Shown in pieces: positions 1 to 11,499 of a stretch of 64,000 bases of DNA; the stretch's first letter is position 1, and each line of letters starts with the position of its first letter. Both the position numbers and the translations under genes were made by a program. Origin of the DNA: [Phialemoniopsis] sp. UDSM-2020. Its lineage: Eukaryota; Ascomycota; Sordariomycetes; Thyridiales; Thyridiaceae. The notes below the pieces were generated by a model. The model worked only from the letters and a program-made list of their open reading frames with translations. It did not search any database and was not told the origin of the DNA. The DNA is taken from contig JAEILZ010000001.1 in the NCBI GenBank assembly GCA_018873225.1, positions 7,998,001-8,062,000 on the forward strand, written 5' to 3'.

Positions 1-225
1 GCCGGCGGAGAGAGGAATGATTGCGAGATCCTGCTTCCAAATAAGACGTCGCTCGTCTTCCTTTGAGTACGATATTGCCGCTTCAGTGCCCTGCTGCGCG
101 GTCTGTTAGCTCAAGCGTGAGAAGCAGGCCGGTCGTGGACTAACACCGCCATGGCCTGGTTCGAGCTTGATCCTATCCAGTGTCTCTGGATCAATCTGCG
201 TATTCTCAGCAGATATCTTGGACAT
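1..225 (-). CDS. MFS permease, ACS (allantoate permease) type, 5' end only
   Basis: Partial gene running off the left edge on the minus strand. The first ATG (225-223) opens a 27-codon exon (225-145). A 51-nt intron (144-94) follows, with a GTTAGT donor, a GCTAAC branch point and a GCGCAG acceptor. The frame then stays open to base 1. Reading straight through without splicing hits a TAA inside this intron, so the splice is needed. The second exon encodes 'SKEDERRLIWKQDLAIIPLS', which resembles the charged segment just before the first membrane helix in ACS-family permeases (anion:cation symporters, e.g. allantoate, nicotinate or pantothenate carriers). No membrane helix is visible yet, so the family call rests on this short segment. 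Confidence 0.5.
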
Positions 226-1969
226 TTTTGCTAAGTGTCTCGATCTGAATACTGTTGTAAGTAGACAAGATGAAAAGCAAAGTTTCCAATCGTACATGTA
301 CTGTGAGTGACTGCGTTGCTGTTTTCGCGATTCTAGGGAGGGGATTGACACAGCTGCCAGATCGAAACATCGTGAAAAGACAAATGCATAGTGCCAAGCT
401 TACGCCCCCAGAATAACAATGGGTGGCATCTAATTTCTCTCGAAACTTACCGACATGGTACTAAGGCGATACAATTGAGCATCATGAAGCAACCCTTTGG
501 GAGATGCCCTAGACGGGCAGGTAGTAGTGAGAACACCCTTAGCGAGCTGTCACATACGAAACTGCCGTGCGTATTCTTCGGTCCTGCTATAAGACGTGCA
601 ATTATGCATGGTGGGACGGCAGAGATTGGGTTGGTTCGCTCCTGGTCCTGTTGGCTGCAATGCTCAAAGTGGCGCGGGGTCCTTCGAAGTGGAAAAGGAC
701 CTTTTGGCGAGAGACAACAAACAGTGACACGGCATGTATGCTAGAAGTTGTTCCAGGGAATTGAATTTGGAATGGAATGCTTGACAGAAACGAATGTGAC
801 GGCTCTCGGCCTTGCTCACTGCTGACCGGGCTCATACAAGTTTCTCTTTTTCTGAGGGAGTATACCAACAGCATTGTAACAACCATCCACGCATTTTACT
901 CTGTGTTAGTCAGGTTGGAAAGCTCACTTTATTGGCACGCATGGACAGCCTGGAAAAATGTTAATAATTCCATACACTCTGAAAGAATCTCCTGATATGA
1001 GTATTTAACAAGGTATTGTAGTCTCAGCCGGATTTCACTCAGGCCTAGAGTTTTTGAAGGTCTGTACAATCTGCTCAATCTGTGTCCAAAGCAGCTTGTT
1101 TTGTGTATTCCTACCGACATTCCTTCGCAATTACTCAACGCTGGCCTGAAGCTCTTTGATATCCTGCGCCAGGGCCATCCTGTCCTGCTCGACCGAGCCT
1201 AACAAGCGACCAACTCAGTCCCGACAGTCTGGTAGCCGACTTCATGGGGAAACTGCGCGCGCGAGAGAGGGCGTGATTGGCCCACTCGTCTTCGTGGGTG
1301 TAGCGTTGAACTCTTCAGGCTGTCCATAAAGAGTGTCGAGTATCAGGACCTGCTCTGTGCACCCGGCGGGAGACCCGCGAATTCTGTAGTAGTAAGGGAG
1401 GCCATATTGATGGAAGAACACGATAGGAACATTCTCTGTTGGTCGTCTGGTTAAACCTTTCACGATACGCGGCTCCGTAGCAAGTATTCCCGGATGCATC
1501 CATATCCGCATTGGCATTTTGTGCACGGCGGGTCCCGCAGCTTCCGGCCATTGCGGGGACGCGACCGAGATGAAAACATGCTTGTTTGCGCGACTTTTCC
1601 GGCTTTCCCGACGTTACAAATGTTTGAAAAATTCATTTATTATTTCTGATCTCGCGAGAGGAATCTCCTCTAATCATACTTCATTAAACGTAATATTAGG
1701 AGTATCGCTGTCGTTCTCGAAATGCCACAGAAGAGTTGTGATGTTCTCGCCATCAAATCGGCCCAACAAGACCATGGGATAACCCCGAGAGGACAGCACG
1801 TCTCTCTTTCCCCAGGGTCTCTTCTCCGAAGGGGACATATATCATCCCACCCCGAATTTCCCGCTACATTAGTATAAATCCGGCTACCAAAAGGAAAACC
1901 CCCCAACGCCAGTCGCAAGATGCATATCATTACACACACACAAACCACCAAGACCGGGAACGAATCCAT
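226..1969. other. Gene-poor spacer (1.7 kb)
   Basis: Holds the upstream region of the left-edge permease and the 3' flank of the DHA2 pump. No complete gene is recognised. On the minus strand, 1526-1242 is open for 94 codons with protein-like composition. A short frame just downstream (about 1205-1128) ends in a helix-like 'EQDRMALAQDIKELQASVE' and a stop. The two are not in one frame and could be remnants of a decayed gene. Confidence 0.4.
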
Positions 1970-3904
1970 CTAGGCGATGCCGGCCTCGATATTCTTCCCC
2001 TTGACGCTCTTCCACTCAATCGCCGCGCTGCCGATGATCGTGCACGCCGCCAGCGCCGCGCTGACGAGGAACGTCTTGGTCAGCGCGTCGCTGTACGCGA
2101 GCGTCACGCCGGGCAGCATCTCGGCCGGGATGGCCGTCTGGATGCTCGTCGCGCCCGTGCGCAGGACGACCATCGGGTCCAGGCCGGGCACGTACTCGAC
2201 GACGTACTCGACGAGCTTGTTGGTGAAGACGTTCTGGCAGATGCTCACAAAGAGCGCGCCGCCGAGCGTCTGCAAGAACACAATGACCGAGGTGCCCGTG
2301 GGCACGTCGGCGATGTCGAGCACCGTCTGCACGGCCATGAGGGGCTGCTGCATGCCGAAGCCGACGCCCGCGCCCGCGATGATCTGGTAGCCCATCCACA
2401 TCGGCCGGCCGGTCTCGGGGCGGAAGGTCGAGATGAGCCCGTAGCCGACCGACATGAGCACGGAGCCGGCGATCATGAAGGGCGTGTAGTACCCGAATAT
2501 GGTGACGGCGGCTCCCGCGATGACGGACATGACGACGACGGCGATGAGCATGGGCAGGTTCATGAGCCCGGAGTCGACGGCGGACGCGCCCTTGACGGCC
2601 TGGAACCAGATGGGCAGGTAGTAGACCGACGCGAGGAACGCGGCGCCCGTGCAGAACGAGAAGAAGGCGGCGGCCCAGACGGAGCGCTTCTTGATGATGC
2701 GCGGCGGCACCGTGGCCTGCTCCTGCTGGCGGTGCTGGACGAAGAGGAAGCCGGCGATGAGGACGCCGAAGACGACGAAGAGGGCGATGATGCGCCCGCT
2801 GCCCCAGGCGTAGGTCGTGCCGCCCCACTGCAGCGCGAGCAGCAGGCAGATGACGGCGGGCATGAAGAGGGCCGTGCCGACGGGGTCGAACTGGTGCAGG
2901 CGCTCGCGCCACGTCTCGTCCTTGAGGGCGGCCTGGGACTCGCGGCGCGGGTCCGGGAAGAAGAAGGCGATGACGACGACGGTGATGGCGCCGATGGGCA
3001 GGTTGATGAAGAAGCACCAGCGCCAGGTGACCTTGTCGGTGAAGACGCCGCCGAGCAGGGGCCCCGCGACGGAGGCGATGCCGTACATGGCGCCGATGAG
3101 GCCGCTGTACATGGGCCGCTTGCCGAGGGGCACGGAGTGGGCGAGGATGATGAGGGCGCCCGAGAAGATGCCCGCGGAGCCGATGCCCGAGACGGCGCGG
3201 CCGACGATGAGGGTGACGGAGTTTTGGGCGATGCCGCAGATCAGGGAGCCGAGCTCGAAGATGGCGATGGCGATGAGGTAGACCCACTTGATGCTGAAGA
3301 AGGAGTAGAACTTGCCGAAGAGAAGCTGCAGGGCGGCGGTGGTGAGGAGGTAGGCTGCGCGCGGAAGCGAGATGTGTTAGCTGACTGCTTGGGGCAGGGG
3401 GCGGCAAGTACTATCGAAGTCGACGGGGGGTGTTGGCTTACCACTTCCATACCAGCCGACGTCACCCAGACTCCTGAACTGATCCGTGATCTTGGGAATC
3501 GCGGTCGCGATAATCGAGTTGTCGAGGGCCATGAGGAAGACGCTCAGGCACAGGGCGAGCACGATGAGACCGAGGCGCGCACCGTCGGGGTACTCCGAAC
3601 CATCCTCACGCGTGGGCGTCGTCTTGATGGACTCGCCGCCGGCGTGGGAGGCGGCCGTCGGGTGCCTAGCGATGTCGAGGTGCTTCTCGTTGGTGTCCTC
3701 GGCCGCAGAAGCTGCGGGTGCGGGCGCAGGCACGACGCTGTCGACAGTCTCGGCGCGGACCGACTCGTTGGAGACGCGGCCCGCCTTCTCGCCCTTCATG
3801 TCGCCGGTGGTGTTCTCCAGAGACGAGACGTCGCTGGGTGCAAGAGTGGGCTCGCGCGAGGATGCGCCTACGGCGAGCTCTTTGTTGGTGGCGGCGGCGC
3901 TCAT
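1970..3904 (-). CDS. DHA2-family MFS multidrug efflux transporter (14 helices)
   Basis: Two exons (3904-3442 and 3354-1970) split by an 87-nt intron with a GTAAGC donor and a CGCAG acceptor. The spliced product is 615 aa. An acidic, Ser/Thr-rich cytosolic N-terminus of about 110 residues precedes the first helix. Seen in the protein: '[16 protein letters not shown]' at the end of helix 1, 'GWYGS' plus 'AYLLT' re-formed across the splice, the antiporter motif C '[11 protein letters not shown]', and '[13 protein letters not shown]', typical of the DHA2 branch. The family exports drugs, toxins or secondary metabolites at the plasma membrane or vacuole by proton antiport. Length matches the family. 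No biosynthetic cluster lies next to it, so a general detoxification role is as likely as a dedicated one. The start is the first ATG upstream of the conserved region. Confidence 0.9.
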
Positions 3905-6836
3905 GGCTTGATATGGGGCGCTCGCGGCCGTGGGGAACTGCTGTCGTCGAGGAATTTCTGAGATGATCAGAAGGAAGAAAAAAATCGATGACGGCCACTA
4001 GAGACGAGTAGTAACTCGGTCTGTGGTGTTCTTCTGCAAGGTAGGTCACACAGCAGCCAGGAGCTTGACTGCAGGACAGGGTCAAGTCAAGTTAAGTCGA
4101 AGCTTGCCTTCTGATTTTCTCTCTTGTCTATTGACACATAAAACACCAGGAATGGGAGCCTCAGGGGAACAGGCAAGGCGACAGTGGCGTCGCCTTAAGT
4201 ATCTGCCATGATCATCTACTAGGCTGGCGGGAGACGGGCTCATTTTTACAAGAGTCTAGTGCGTTATGTTTACACATTACGGAGCGGGGCGACCTCTCGC
4301 TACCGTTTTGCAAGGTTTTCTTTTTTCACCCTTTCTTTGCTCTGCTCCATGCTGCTAAGCTAGGGGTGTCAACAAGCGTTGTTCGACCGTCTCGCCTGGA
4401 CTCGATCCAGGGTGTGGTGTGGGAAACGGGGTAGATCAGGAGCCCGGCCCATCGAGGCGAATCTCTCCGAATACCTGCCGGGGCTTGGGGGCATGGGGGG
4501 AGGAAACAGACGCAGATGACTGTTTGCCGTCCGTTGTCAGACACAGTCTGGGGGTCATTTGGGCATTTTGGGTGGCTGCTCTAAGATTCAACGAGTCAAT
4601 GACGGACACTTTCGGGCACCCGCGTCAGCGTCAAGCTACGAATTCAAGCGAATGCACTCTGGAAGGCCGATCGTAAATGTGGGTAAGCGGACGAATTCAG
4701 GCCGCTTTCAGTGGGGAATCCGCTGAGCCAGGGCGCTGTACCGCCAACAACAAGAGCCACGAGGTGCCAGCCTCATGTGTAACGCACCACCACCACGGCT
4801 TGGGTCTGAATGATGTTCTTGGGACACGGCGTGCGTTGCTACAAGGCGTAGGTCATTGTGACATGTGTGTGTCCTTCAACATGCGGCTACCAGCTGGTGA
4901 GCAGGCTCCCGTACGACCACAATGTACTTTATGGAATGCCAGCGAGAAAAGAAAACAAGCGGATGAGCAAAAGAGGGCGCGCCGGAATTAAGGGACTGTC
5001 GTTGGCCAGCGTGACTAATATTGGGCACTCTCTGGCGCTATTGGCCTTGGTTGGTGGACTGGGGTCTCTACTCTTAGCGGGACTCGACATTTCCCCTGGA
5101 CTCAAGCCTTTTCTTAGGGCCGGTTATCCCCCGTTTAGTCTTCGAGGCTCGATTCTAGACATTCCAGCGCCTTGCCTGTCTCGACTCTAGTGGCCTGTCC
5201 AGCCAGCAGCAGCTTGGTCAAAGGGGGAAAAAAGCTTAATTTGGCACAATATTACTTGTCGACCACCGAATTGGAAATGTCTCCGAGAGAAGGGCATTGC
5301 TTTGTCAGGAGGAGGGAAACGGTTGCGTCGCCGAAACGCTCACCCCTGGTCCTTGCCAGGCAACTCTGTTCTCGGACACGAAAGAAGGGCGAAGATTGCA
5401 GTTCACACTGATCTGATCAGATCAAGTACTTTACGAACAAGGGTCCTGGGCTCCAAATCTCGGGGATCTCAGAAGAGGAGCCTTGCAATCTTGCCAGTCG
5501 CCATATCAACCACTCTTCATCAAAACGTGGGCTTCTGCTTCTCCCTTTCTCCCCGCCAGACACCACAAGCAAACGTCCATAACTACTTACCACTGACTCA
5601 CAATGATTGTACTTAATAATTCCTATTTTCTCCTCATCTGACAAAGACCATTCCGTATTCCTCCATATCGCGCATTCATGTCTCCAAAGTGGAAAATGCA
5701 AAATGGTCAGCTGGACGCCCTCCGCGTAAAAGAGCCGGTGAGCCCAGCCTAGAAGTCCCGAATTGTCGATATCAGTGGGAGTTTAGGGGCTGAGAGGGCG
5801 GGAGGGCACTACGGCGGCTGTTTCCACCCTGTAGCCGAGCGAGCTTGGCTGGTGGGGAAGCCCGCTCGCTAAAAATTGTAGTGGAGGCTCCCGGGCTGCT
5901 GGAAGGATTTCGTGGATGCCAATCTGGAGACCTCCTCCGTATTTGTGTTGTCAATCACTGGCAGGGCTCAATAGTCTCCGTGTCCAATTGGAATCGACCA
6001 GAAATTGGGCAGAAGCGCAATATCTTGCTTTTCCACGAACACGATCACCTCTTGACGCCCTGGTGGACTTCCGCCAGGCGTTGCGGCGTGCCGGAGACTT
6101 TTTCTGAGGTTGCCAATTACGCAAGCACGGCTGGTCCTGGCATAAGCCCAGCTCGAAGCGGCTCAATGTGGTCGACTTTGTCTCGGGCCCACAGTCAGGC
6201 CGATTCCCTGTCCCTCAGCTACGCCCTATCACCCTTTGAATCACGGCGCTCGGTGATGACCAGCCCCCGTACGCTCCGAGCTAGATCGGGGCTTGGGTGA
6301 AGGATCACGGGGACAAGTCATGACGGCTACTCGCGAATTAAGCATAAAGTCTGTCGACAATACGGCATGACGTCTTGAGTCGAATTTGCGACCTTTACCG
6401 AGATTCAACTTCAGCTGGCTTGCGTGAAGCCTAGACTACCAAGTACCTAGATTTGATGCGAATTTCGCGCGACATGTGCGCGACAGGTCGGCCGAGAATT
6501 TCGCGAAGCTACTGACAGCTCACTGCAACAAGCGATACAGTGTTGATCCACGACAACAGGACTTCTGATCCTCGTGTGTCCCGTTCTCACTATTCCTGAG
6601 GTAGATAGCTTTGAATTATGACTGTTCACACCTTATACCTGGCCTTCATTATCCTGAAGTGCTCTCTTATCTGATTCTCAGCGTCCACGTGATGCATATG
6701 GCAGAAAACGCGCCCCGCTCTCCCCGCCGTTGCCATCCGGCTCGAGCCTAGATCCGGTTCCTCGGAGTGGTCCCGACGACCTAAGCTCCTCTCCAAACCA
6801 CATCCATACATCAGACGCCGTAGATACTCGCCCCCC
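3905..6836. other. Long intergenic region (2.9 kb)
   Basis: Upstream regions of two divergent genes, the DHA2 pump (minus) and the Nudix hydrolase (plus). Open frames here are short and unrecognisable on both strands; the longest is 151 codons at 5845-6300. A perfect hairpin, CCTGGA-ctcga-TCCAGG, sits at 4395-4411. No transposon, tRNA or rRNA signature was seen. Confidence 0.5.
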
Positions 6837-7705
6837 ATGCTCAAGTCGGCAGCCAAAGTAGTTTCAACAGAGCTACTGGTGAGTTGCTCTACTACCCCAC
6901 ACAATACCGCCTCTAACATCATTGCAGGAATCCAGCAACGCGAAATGGATCCAGCTCGTCAAGTCAGTACCGCCAGCGAGCGCCATGCTCATATGCTTGT
7001 AGAACAACTCCATGACTAAACATCACCGCCCGCAGAATCAACTATGAAGACCAAAACGGCAAGCTCCGCACGTGGGAGGCCATGAAGCGGCCCACAAAGC
7101 CCTCACACTGCCCCGTCGACGCCACCCAGCTCGTCGCCGTGCTCAGCAAGCCGTCCGGGCCTGAGCTCCTGCTCGAGAAGCAGTTCCGCCCGCCCATCGA
7201 CAAGCTCTGCATCGAGTTCCCCGCCGGTCTGGTCGACCCCGGCGAGACGCCCGAGGACTCGGCGGTCCGGGAGCTTCTCGAGGAGACCGGCTACGTGGGC
7301 GAGGTGATTCCCGACCGGTCGGGCGGACCCAGGCCAATTCTCTTCAGCGGTACGTGGGAAACTCCCCTTATCATTGGAAATGGGCTGTGCTAACCTTGTG
7401 CTTTGTCTAGCGCCTGCTTCGTCAGCGTACGTACTACTCGAAAAGGCATCCTGAATGCATTTTACTGACCCGAACCCTGAAGCTCATCAACATACATGAT
7501 ACACGTCAAGATAGACCTGGAGAAGGCTGAGAACAAGACCCCGAAGCCGCAGTTGGAAGAAGGCGAATTCATAGAATGTTTCACGGTGCCCCTGAAGGAC
7601 CTCTACGCCGAGTGCAGGAAGCTAGAGGCTCAGGGCTTTGCGATTGACGGGAAAGTCGGCGCTTTCGCCGAAGGAATCGAGTCCGCGAGGGAATGGAAGC
7701 TCTGA
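6837..7705 (+). CDS. YSA1: Nudix hydrolase, ADP-ribose pyrophosphatase (YSA1/NUDT5 type)
   Basis: Five exons: 6837-6878, 6928-6962, 7036-7349, 7411-7426 (only 16 nt) and 7483-7705, giving 209 aa. The complete Nudix box GX5EX7REUXEEXGU lies at about residues 90-112 ('GLVDPGETPEDSAVRELLEE'). It is preceded by 'LLEKQFRPPIDKLCIEFPA', the substrate-side segment typical of ADP-ribose diphosphatases, which cleave ADP-ribose to AMP and ribose-5-phosphate with Mg2+. The length fits this small family. All introns have GT-AG ends, and the frame is continuous only with every intron removed. The protein probably acts in the cytosol as a house-cleaning enzyme. No operon-like neighbours. The symbol follows the yeast homologue. 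Confidence 0.88.
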
Positions 7706-9466
7706 AAGTTTTGTAGATCAAGAAGCCGAAGGCTTACTTAAAAACAATCTTACATTAGATCTGACTGCTGCGAAATTGCAGTGACATGTCACGCATTACT
7801 CCTTATCATTTGGGCATCCACTTCGGCGCTCAATGAAGAATTGTCACTTCAGGTGTTTGTAAACAGGGTTGGCAATTGGGATGTTTCCAGTCTAACGTGG
7901 CGTATATTGATTTGTGGTTCCTGATCTCGGAACTCTCTTCAAGATTCTCAAAAACCGGCTGATGGTCATGTTTGACGTTTTCGGTGGTTCAGGGCCGACA
8001 TACAATGCCAATAGTTACTACAAGAATTGTGGTTGCGATCCATGATTAGCTTTGGCTTGAACAAGGCCGTTTCTAATAATAGAGGCAGAGCACACGTCCT
8101 TCAGCACTCAAGAGTGCCTTAGCTGAACTAGCAGTAAGAGAATGCCGATGCCACATCCGACTACTTGCTGCTGCAAAGGCTCACACTATGCTGAAATGGC
8201 GCCGCAAGAGGGTCTGCCGCCTGTATCTCACGGGTCTCTCCGACTGCCTAGGAGTTAATTTATAGCACTCACGAGTGGTGACTGATTGCCGTAGCCACAA
8301 TAGAACAACATGACAGTGGTTCAAGCTGCAGTTGGGTTCTCGGTGCGAGACAGCGAATGACAAAAGATGATCGTAGCCGGCTGGATGGAGCGAGTGTTCA
8401 ATTAAGACAGAAGACCATCTCAAGCTGATTACTTTGTGCTCGCTGAGCTTATTTCATCAAGACATATCGAGCTAACATGTTGGTTCATTCATTTGCCCTA
8501 CCATCTGAGCATTATTCATGTGAGACGCACACGGGCTAAGCCGAATGGTAAGGTTTCTGGCGTCCATAATTTGCGACCTCATGGCTTGATTGCAAAACTC
8601 TCAAGAATTGGGAGCAACACCGCGATTTCAGTTGAATCTGGGGGTTTCGAGTTGCACACTCTGGTAAATTGCTTTTACGAACATTGTGTCGAGATGTCAT
8701 TCACGTTCAGAGACGGTCAGACGGCCCGTAAGGGGTATGCGTTTGACAGAATAAGTGCGAGCTCATTCTCTCCATTAATTTATTTGGGCTGCCTGTGAAA
8801 CACAAGACTCACACCAGGAAGCCTTTATATACGATTCAAACCTGATATGATTGCGGAGTGCGAGACTGAGATGCACCGGACAGACAGGAAATGGTAGCCG
8901 GCTGGCCGACGATGTCGCTGCATAACACGAAGCCCGACTTGCGAGTCCCAAGCCAATCATTTGCTTCTCCTTGGCGCATCTTTTTTTTCATTGGTTCTGA
9001 GCCGAGAGGTCATGTGACGGGCAAGTCAACCCTAATTGCGAACTTGAAGCCCTGAGATGTCGTTGCAACTAGCACCTATATCCCCACTGTGCGATCAAGG
9101 CTCTTTAGGCGCGATAAGGGCCCCACTCACAGTGTAAAAGTCCCTATCGTTCGTCCATACACGTTGAAGGCTCTCCGACTTCCAAGACTCGACAATTCCA
9201 GGCCCTAAGTCGCTCGGTTAGCCGAGTGCCCAAGCTTCTTTCTTTACCACAAGGTTGAGTCTTCGAGGATCTTCTCCTTTTCTTTTCCTTCCCACCAACA
9301 ACCACATCCCACATTCTCGTTCGAGATCTCCATCATCAATCTTGAACATCACCACTGCCCACTATCTTCACTCGACTCTCAATTCCTTGCCCTGTACACT
9401 CTGTACCATTCTTTCTACCAATCGCTCTATTCTTGGATTACTTCAATTCATTCCAATCCGTCCAAG
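7706..9466. other. Intergenic region (1.8 kb) with CGG-N4-CCG palindrome
   Basis: Holds the 3' flank of the Nudix gene and the promoter and leader of the next gene. The last 200 bases are strongly pyrimidine-rich, as in fungal 5' leaders. A perfect inverted repeat CTCGG-ttag-CCGAG at 9213-9226 contains CGG/CCG half-sites 4 nt apart, about 240 nt before the next start codon. That layout could bind a Zn2Cys6 dimer (inference). No coding region recognised. Confidence 0.45.
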
Positions 9467-10531
9467 ATGTCTGCTCCCACTCACTTCCGCGGTATGACCG
9501 CCCCTACCAGCCTGACCGACGAGCAGGTCTTCGCCTACATCAAGGGCACCACTACCACCGTCAACAGTGTCGAGACTGTCACTGCTGGTATCATGAAGCT
9601 TGTCGTCAGTGATACCCAGCCTCAGCGCCAGACTCAGAACCTCACCGTCGACACCATGACCAAGCTTGAGCTTGTCAAGTTCATCGACGCCAAGACCAAG
9701 AAGTTCATCCGCAAGCTGAACGTCGAGGTCCAGGCCATGCTCTTCACCAAAATGAGCTGCCTTCTTGCCCTGTCTCGCGAGAACGCTGACAAGTCTGGCC
9801 CCGGCCTTGCTTCCTCTCGCAGCAAAATCGACCCGGTCATCTTCACCGTCGGAGATTATGTCAATCTCCCCGAGGTCGATGTCAATCTTCTTCGTAACCT
9901 GGCTCGTGCCGCTGACCACATCCCCATGAGCCTTGCCCTTCGCATTCTCTTCGAAGCCATCACTGTTCTCAAGCGTGCTGCCGACGAGGACGCCATCATT
10001 GATGACAGCGGCGAGCCTGAGGGCCTCACTACCGAGATCCGAGACTTGATCCGCCGCTTCATCGCTGTCGAGCGTCTCCGCAAGGCGGAGGAGGAGAAGA
10101 ACTATCTGACCGACATCGACGAGCCTTCTGACGATCCTGTCGTTGCTCCTACTACTACTACTACTACCAAGATCAACACTCGCGCTCGTGCCCGCATGGG
10201 TGGCCGTGGTGCTGGTCGTCGCCGTCCTCGCTCCACGAAGCCTCAGACTTTCGATGGCCTGACCCGCTTCGAGCAGTCCGAGTTCCGCAGCCATGATCCT
10301 CCCCGTCGCGTCAACTATATCCGCCAGGTCGCCTGTGCCCGCCTGCTTGGCAAGAAGATTCCCGAGGCCCCGCCCAAGCCTGAGCCCTTCTACTACCAGC
10401 CTTACTCCCTCCCGACCCCGCCTCCGTCGCCCAAGGACTCGCCGGTCGCCAAGGAGTACGCCAACTTCGGCCTCCCCGACTTCAACTCGCCCAACCCAAG
10501 CACCAAGTCGGTCATTGACTACATGATCTAA
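9467..10531 (+). CDS. Unrecognised 354-aa protein with basic/proline-rich tail
   Basis: A single exon of 354 codons with strong fungal codon bias (C/T-ending codons) and a long pyrimidine-rich leader, so it looks like a real, probably well-expressed gene. I do not recognise the family. The N-terminal 230 residues look mostly alpha-helical and charged. A poly-Thr stretch follows (from about residue 227), then an Arg/Gly-rich segment ('RARARMGGRGAGRRRPRS'), then a proline-rich tail ('PYSLPTPPPSPKDSP'). No signal peptide or membrane helix. The basic RGG-like patch would fit nucleic-acid binding (inference). The 392-codon frame on the opposite strand is a shadow. The sequence just downstream is unusually structured (separate entries). 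Confidence 0.75.
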   Translation: MSAPTHFRGMTAPTSLTDEQVFAYIKGTTTTVNSVETVTAGIMKLVVSDTQPQRQTQNLTVDTMTKLELVKFIDAKTKKFIRKLNVEVQAMLFTKMSCLLALSRENADKSGPGLASSRSKIDPVIFTVGDYVNLPEVDVNLLRNLARAADHIPMSLALRILFEAITVLKRAADEDAIIDDSGEPEGLTTEIRDLIRRFIAVERLRKAEEEKNYLTDIDEPSDDPVVAPTTTTTTKINTRARARMGGRGAGRRRPRSTKPQTFDGLTRFEQSEFRSHDPPRRVNYIRQVACARLLGKKIPEAPPKPEPFYYQPYSLPTPPPSPKDSPVAKEYANFGLPDFNSPNPSTKSVIDYMI

Positions 10532-10557
10532 CCATTGACTGCTGCCTCCTTGCTGCA

Positions 10558-10580
10558 TTTGCTTGGGACTACCAAGCAAA
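10558..10580 (+). other. Hairpin just after stop codon
   Basis: Perfect 9-bp stem TTTGCTTGG / CCAAGCAAA with a 5-nt loop (GACTA), 27 nt after the stop of the 354-aa gene. It is not followed by a T-run, so it is not a bacterial-type terminator. As an RNA it would form a stable 3'-UTR stem. Confidence 0.6.
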
Positions 10581-10680
10581 GCCTTCACAACCGCACTTAG
10601 CGTATGACGAGACGAGACCAAGGTAAGTCATTTGCAGTCCTCACTCAAGCAAGTTCTATTCTAATGAACTACTGCAGACA

Positions 10681-11083
10681 ATGAACGCAGACCGACGGGG
10701 CTCTTCCTTTTGGAAGAGTTCGAGGAGTACCACGCGTGACGAACGACATGAGACCATGAGACAAGGCAAGTACTTCAGCACCCTCCTCTTCAGCCTTCGC
10801 ATTTCTAACTTTTCACTCGACAGAAACACCAAAAAAACTTGAAAAGAGAAAAGACCCAAAAGAAATTGAAAACCACAAACCACAAAAAAAAAGACCACCA
10901 AAAAAGAGGAGAATGGGCGAATACTGTACTACCACCACTGCCTCCCCCCCCCCCCCCCCAGATCGGGGGGAGAGGCCACGACAATATGACCATGACCATA
11001 GACAAACAAATGATGACCACTGTTTCTGCAATTTTACATTGACTGCTTGCCTCCCATATCTCTCTGTGCTTGTTTGCTCGTGA
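10681..11083 (+). CDS. Possible small spliced ORF or 3'-UTR exons
   Basis: An ATG at 10681 opens 28 codons to 10765. A candidate GC-AG intron (10766-10823) follows, with the strong context AG/GCAAGT, a TCTAACT branch point and a GACAG acceptor. The same frame then stays open to a TGA at 11081-11083, for 114 aa in total. The product would be very Lys/Arg-rich ('KKRPPKKRRMGEY') and contain a proline run read from a C16 tract. A canonical GTAAGT...CTAAT...CAG intron (10623-10677) sits directly upstream. This may instead be a spliced 3' UTR of the preceding gene, and A-rich sequence favours chance open frames. Low confidence as a gene. Confidence 0.25.
10701..10718 (+). other. Hairpin CTCTTCC-tttt-GGAAGAG
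   Basis: A perfect 7-bp stem with a TTTT loop, the second strong hairpin in 160 bp downstream of the 354-aa gene. It lies between two intron-like elements (10623-10677 and 10766-10823). Confidence 0.55.
10944..10970. repeat. C16 homopolymer followed by G6
   Basis: Sixteen consecutive C (10944-10959), then AGATC, then six G (10965-10970). The G6 can pair with the end of the C-run. Homopolymers of this length are prone to slippage and sequencing error. The length should be treated as approximate. Confidence 0.85.
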
Positions 11084-11499
11084 AGTTTGGGTAGTCTTCC
11101 TGGGTGACAGCCATTCTTTGCCAGAACAAAGCTCCCGACACTTCACGCCACAGGTCGCTGGAACAGCGAAGTTATCCATAGCATTTACTGAGTACGTTTC
11201 CTGAAGGACAAGCTCATTCTATTCACCATAATTTCGTAAAAGTCACACCGAAGTCCATTTGGCTGCAATTCACCAGCTCTTCCTTCCGTTGTATATAACT
11301 CTGATAGCTTCAACTTCTCTGGCTTGAACTCTTCTACTTTGCAAATACAACTGGCACTTCGATTCAACTCTGAAGCTTGGCTTTGCTTTTACCCACACCC
11401 ACACTCAAAGCTTTCTCGTGCGTTGCAACCTCTCCAAGATAATCCTCGACTTCTTACGATCCACTAGCATTCGCACCGATTCAAGAAACGATATTCAAG

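Noticed and set aside
2016..3961. Long open frames (463 codons minus, 409 codons plus) over the DHA2 gene
   Set aside because: Arg/His- or Asp/Glu/Gly-rich low-complexity translations, i.e. shadows of the real high-GC3 frame. No family features.
4395..4411. Hairpin with GGATCGAGTCC resembling a tRNA T-arm
   Set aside because: No matching acceptor or anticodon arm within 100 bp. Kept only as a hairpin in the spacer note.
5845..6300. 151-codon plus-strand frame as a gene
   Set aside because: No family features, no biased codon use, no introns or promoter signals.
9443..10621. 392-codon frame antisense to the 354-aa gene
   Set aside because: Starts without a proper context, spans the real coding gene with opposite codon bias, and the translation is Gly/Asp/Arg-rich. 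A shadow.
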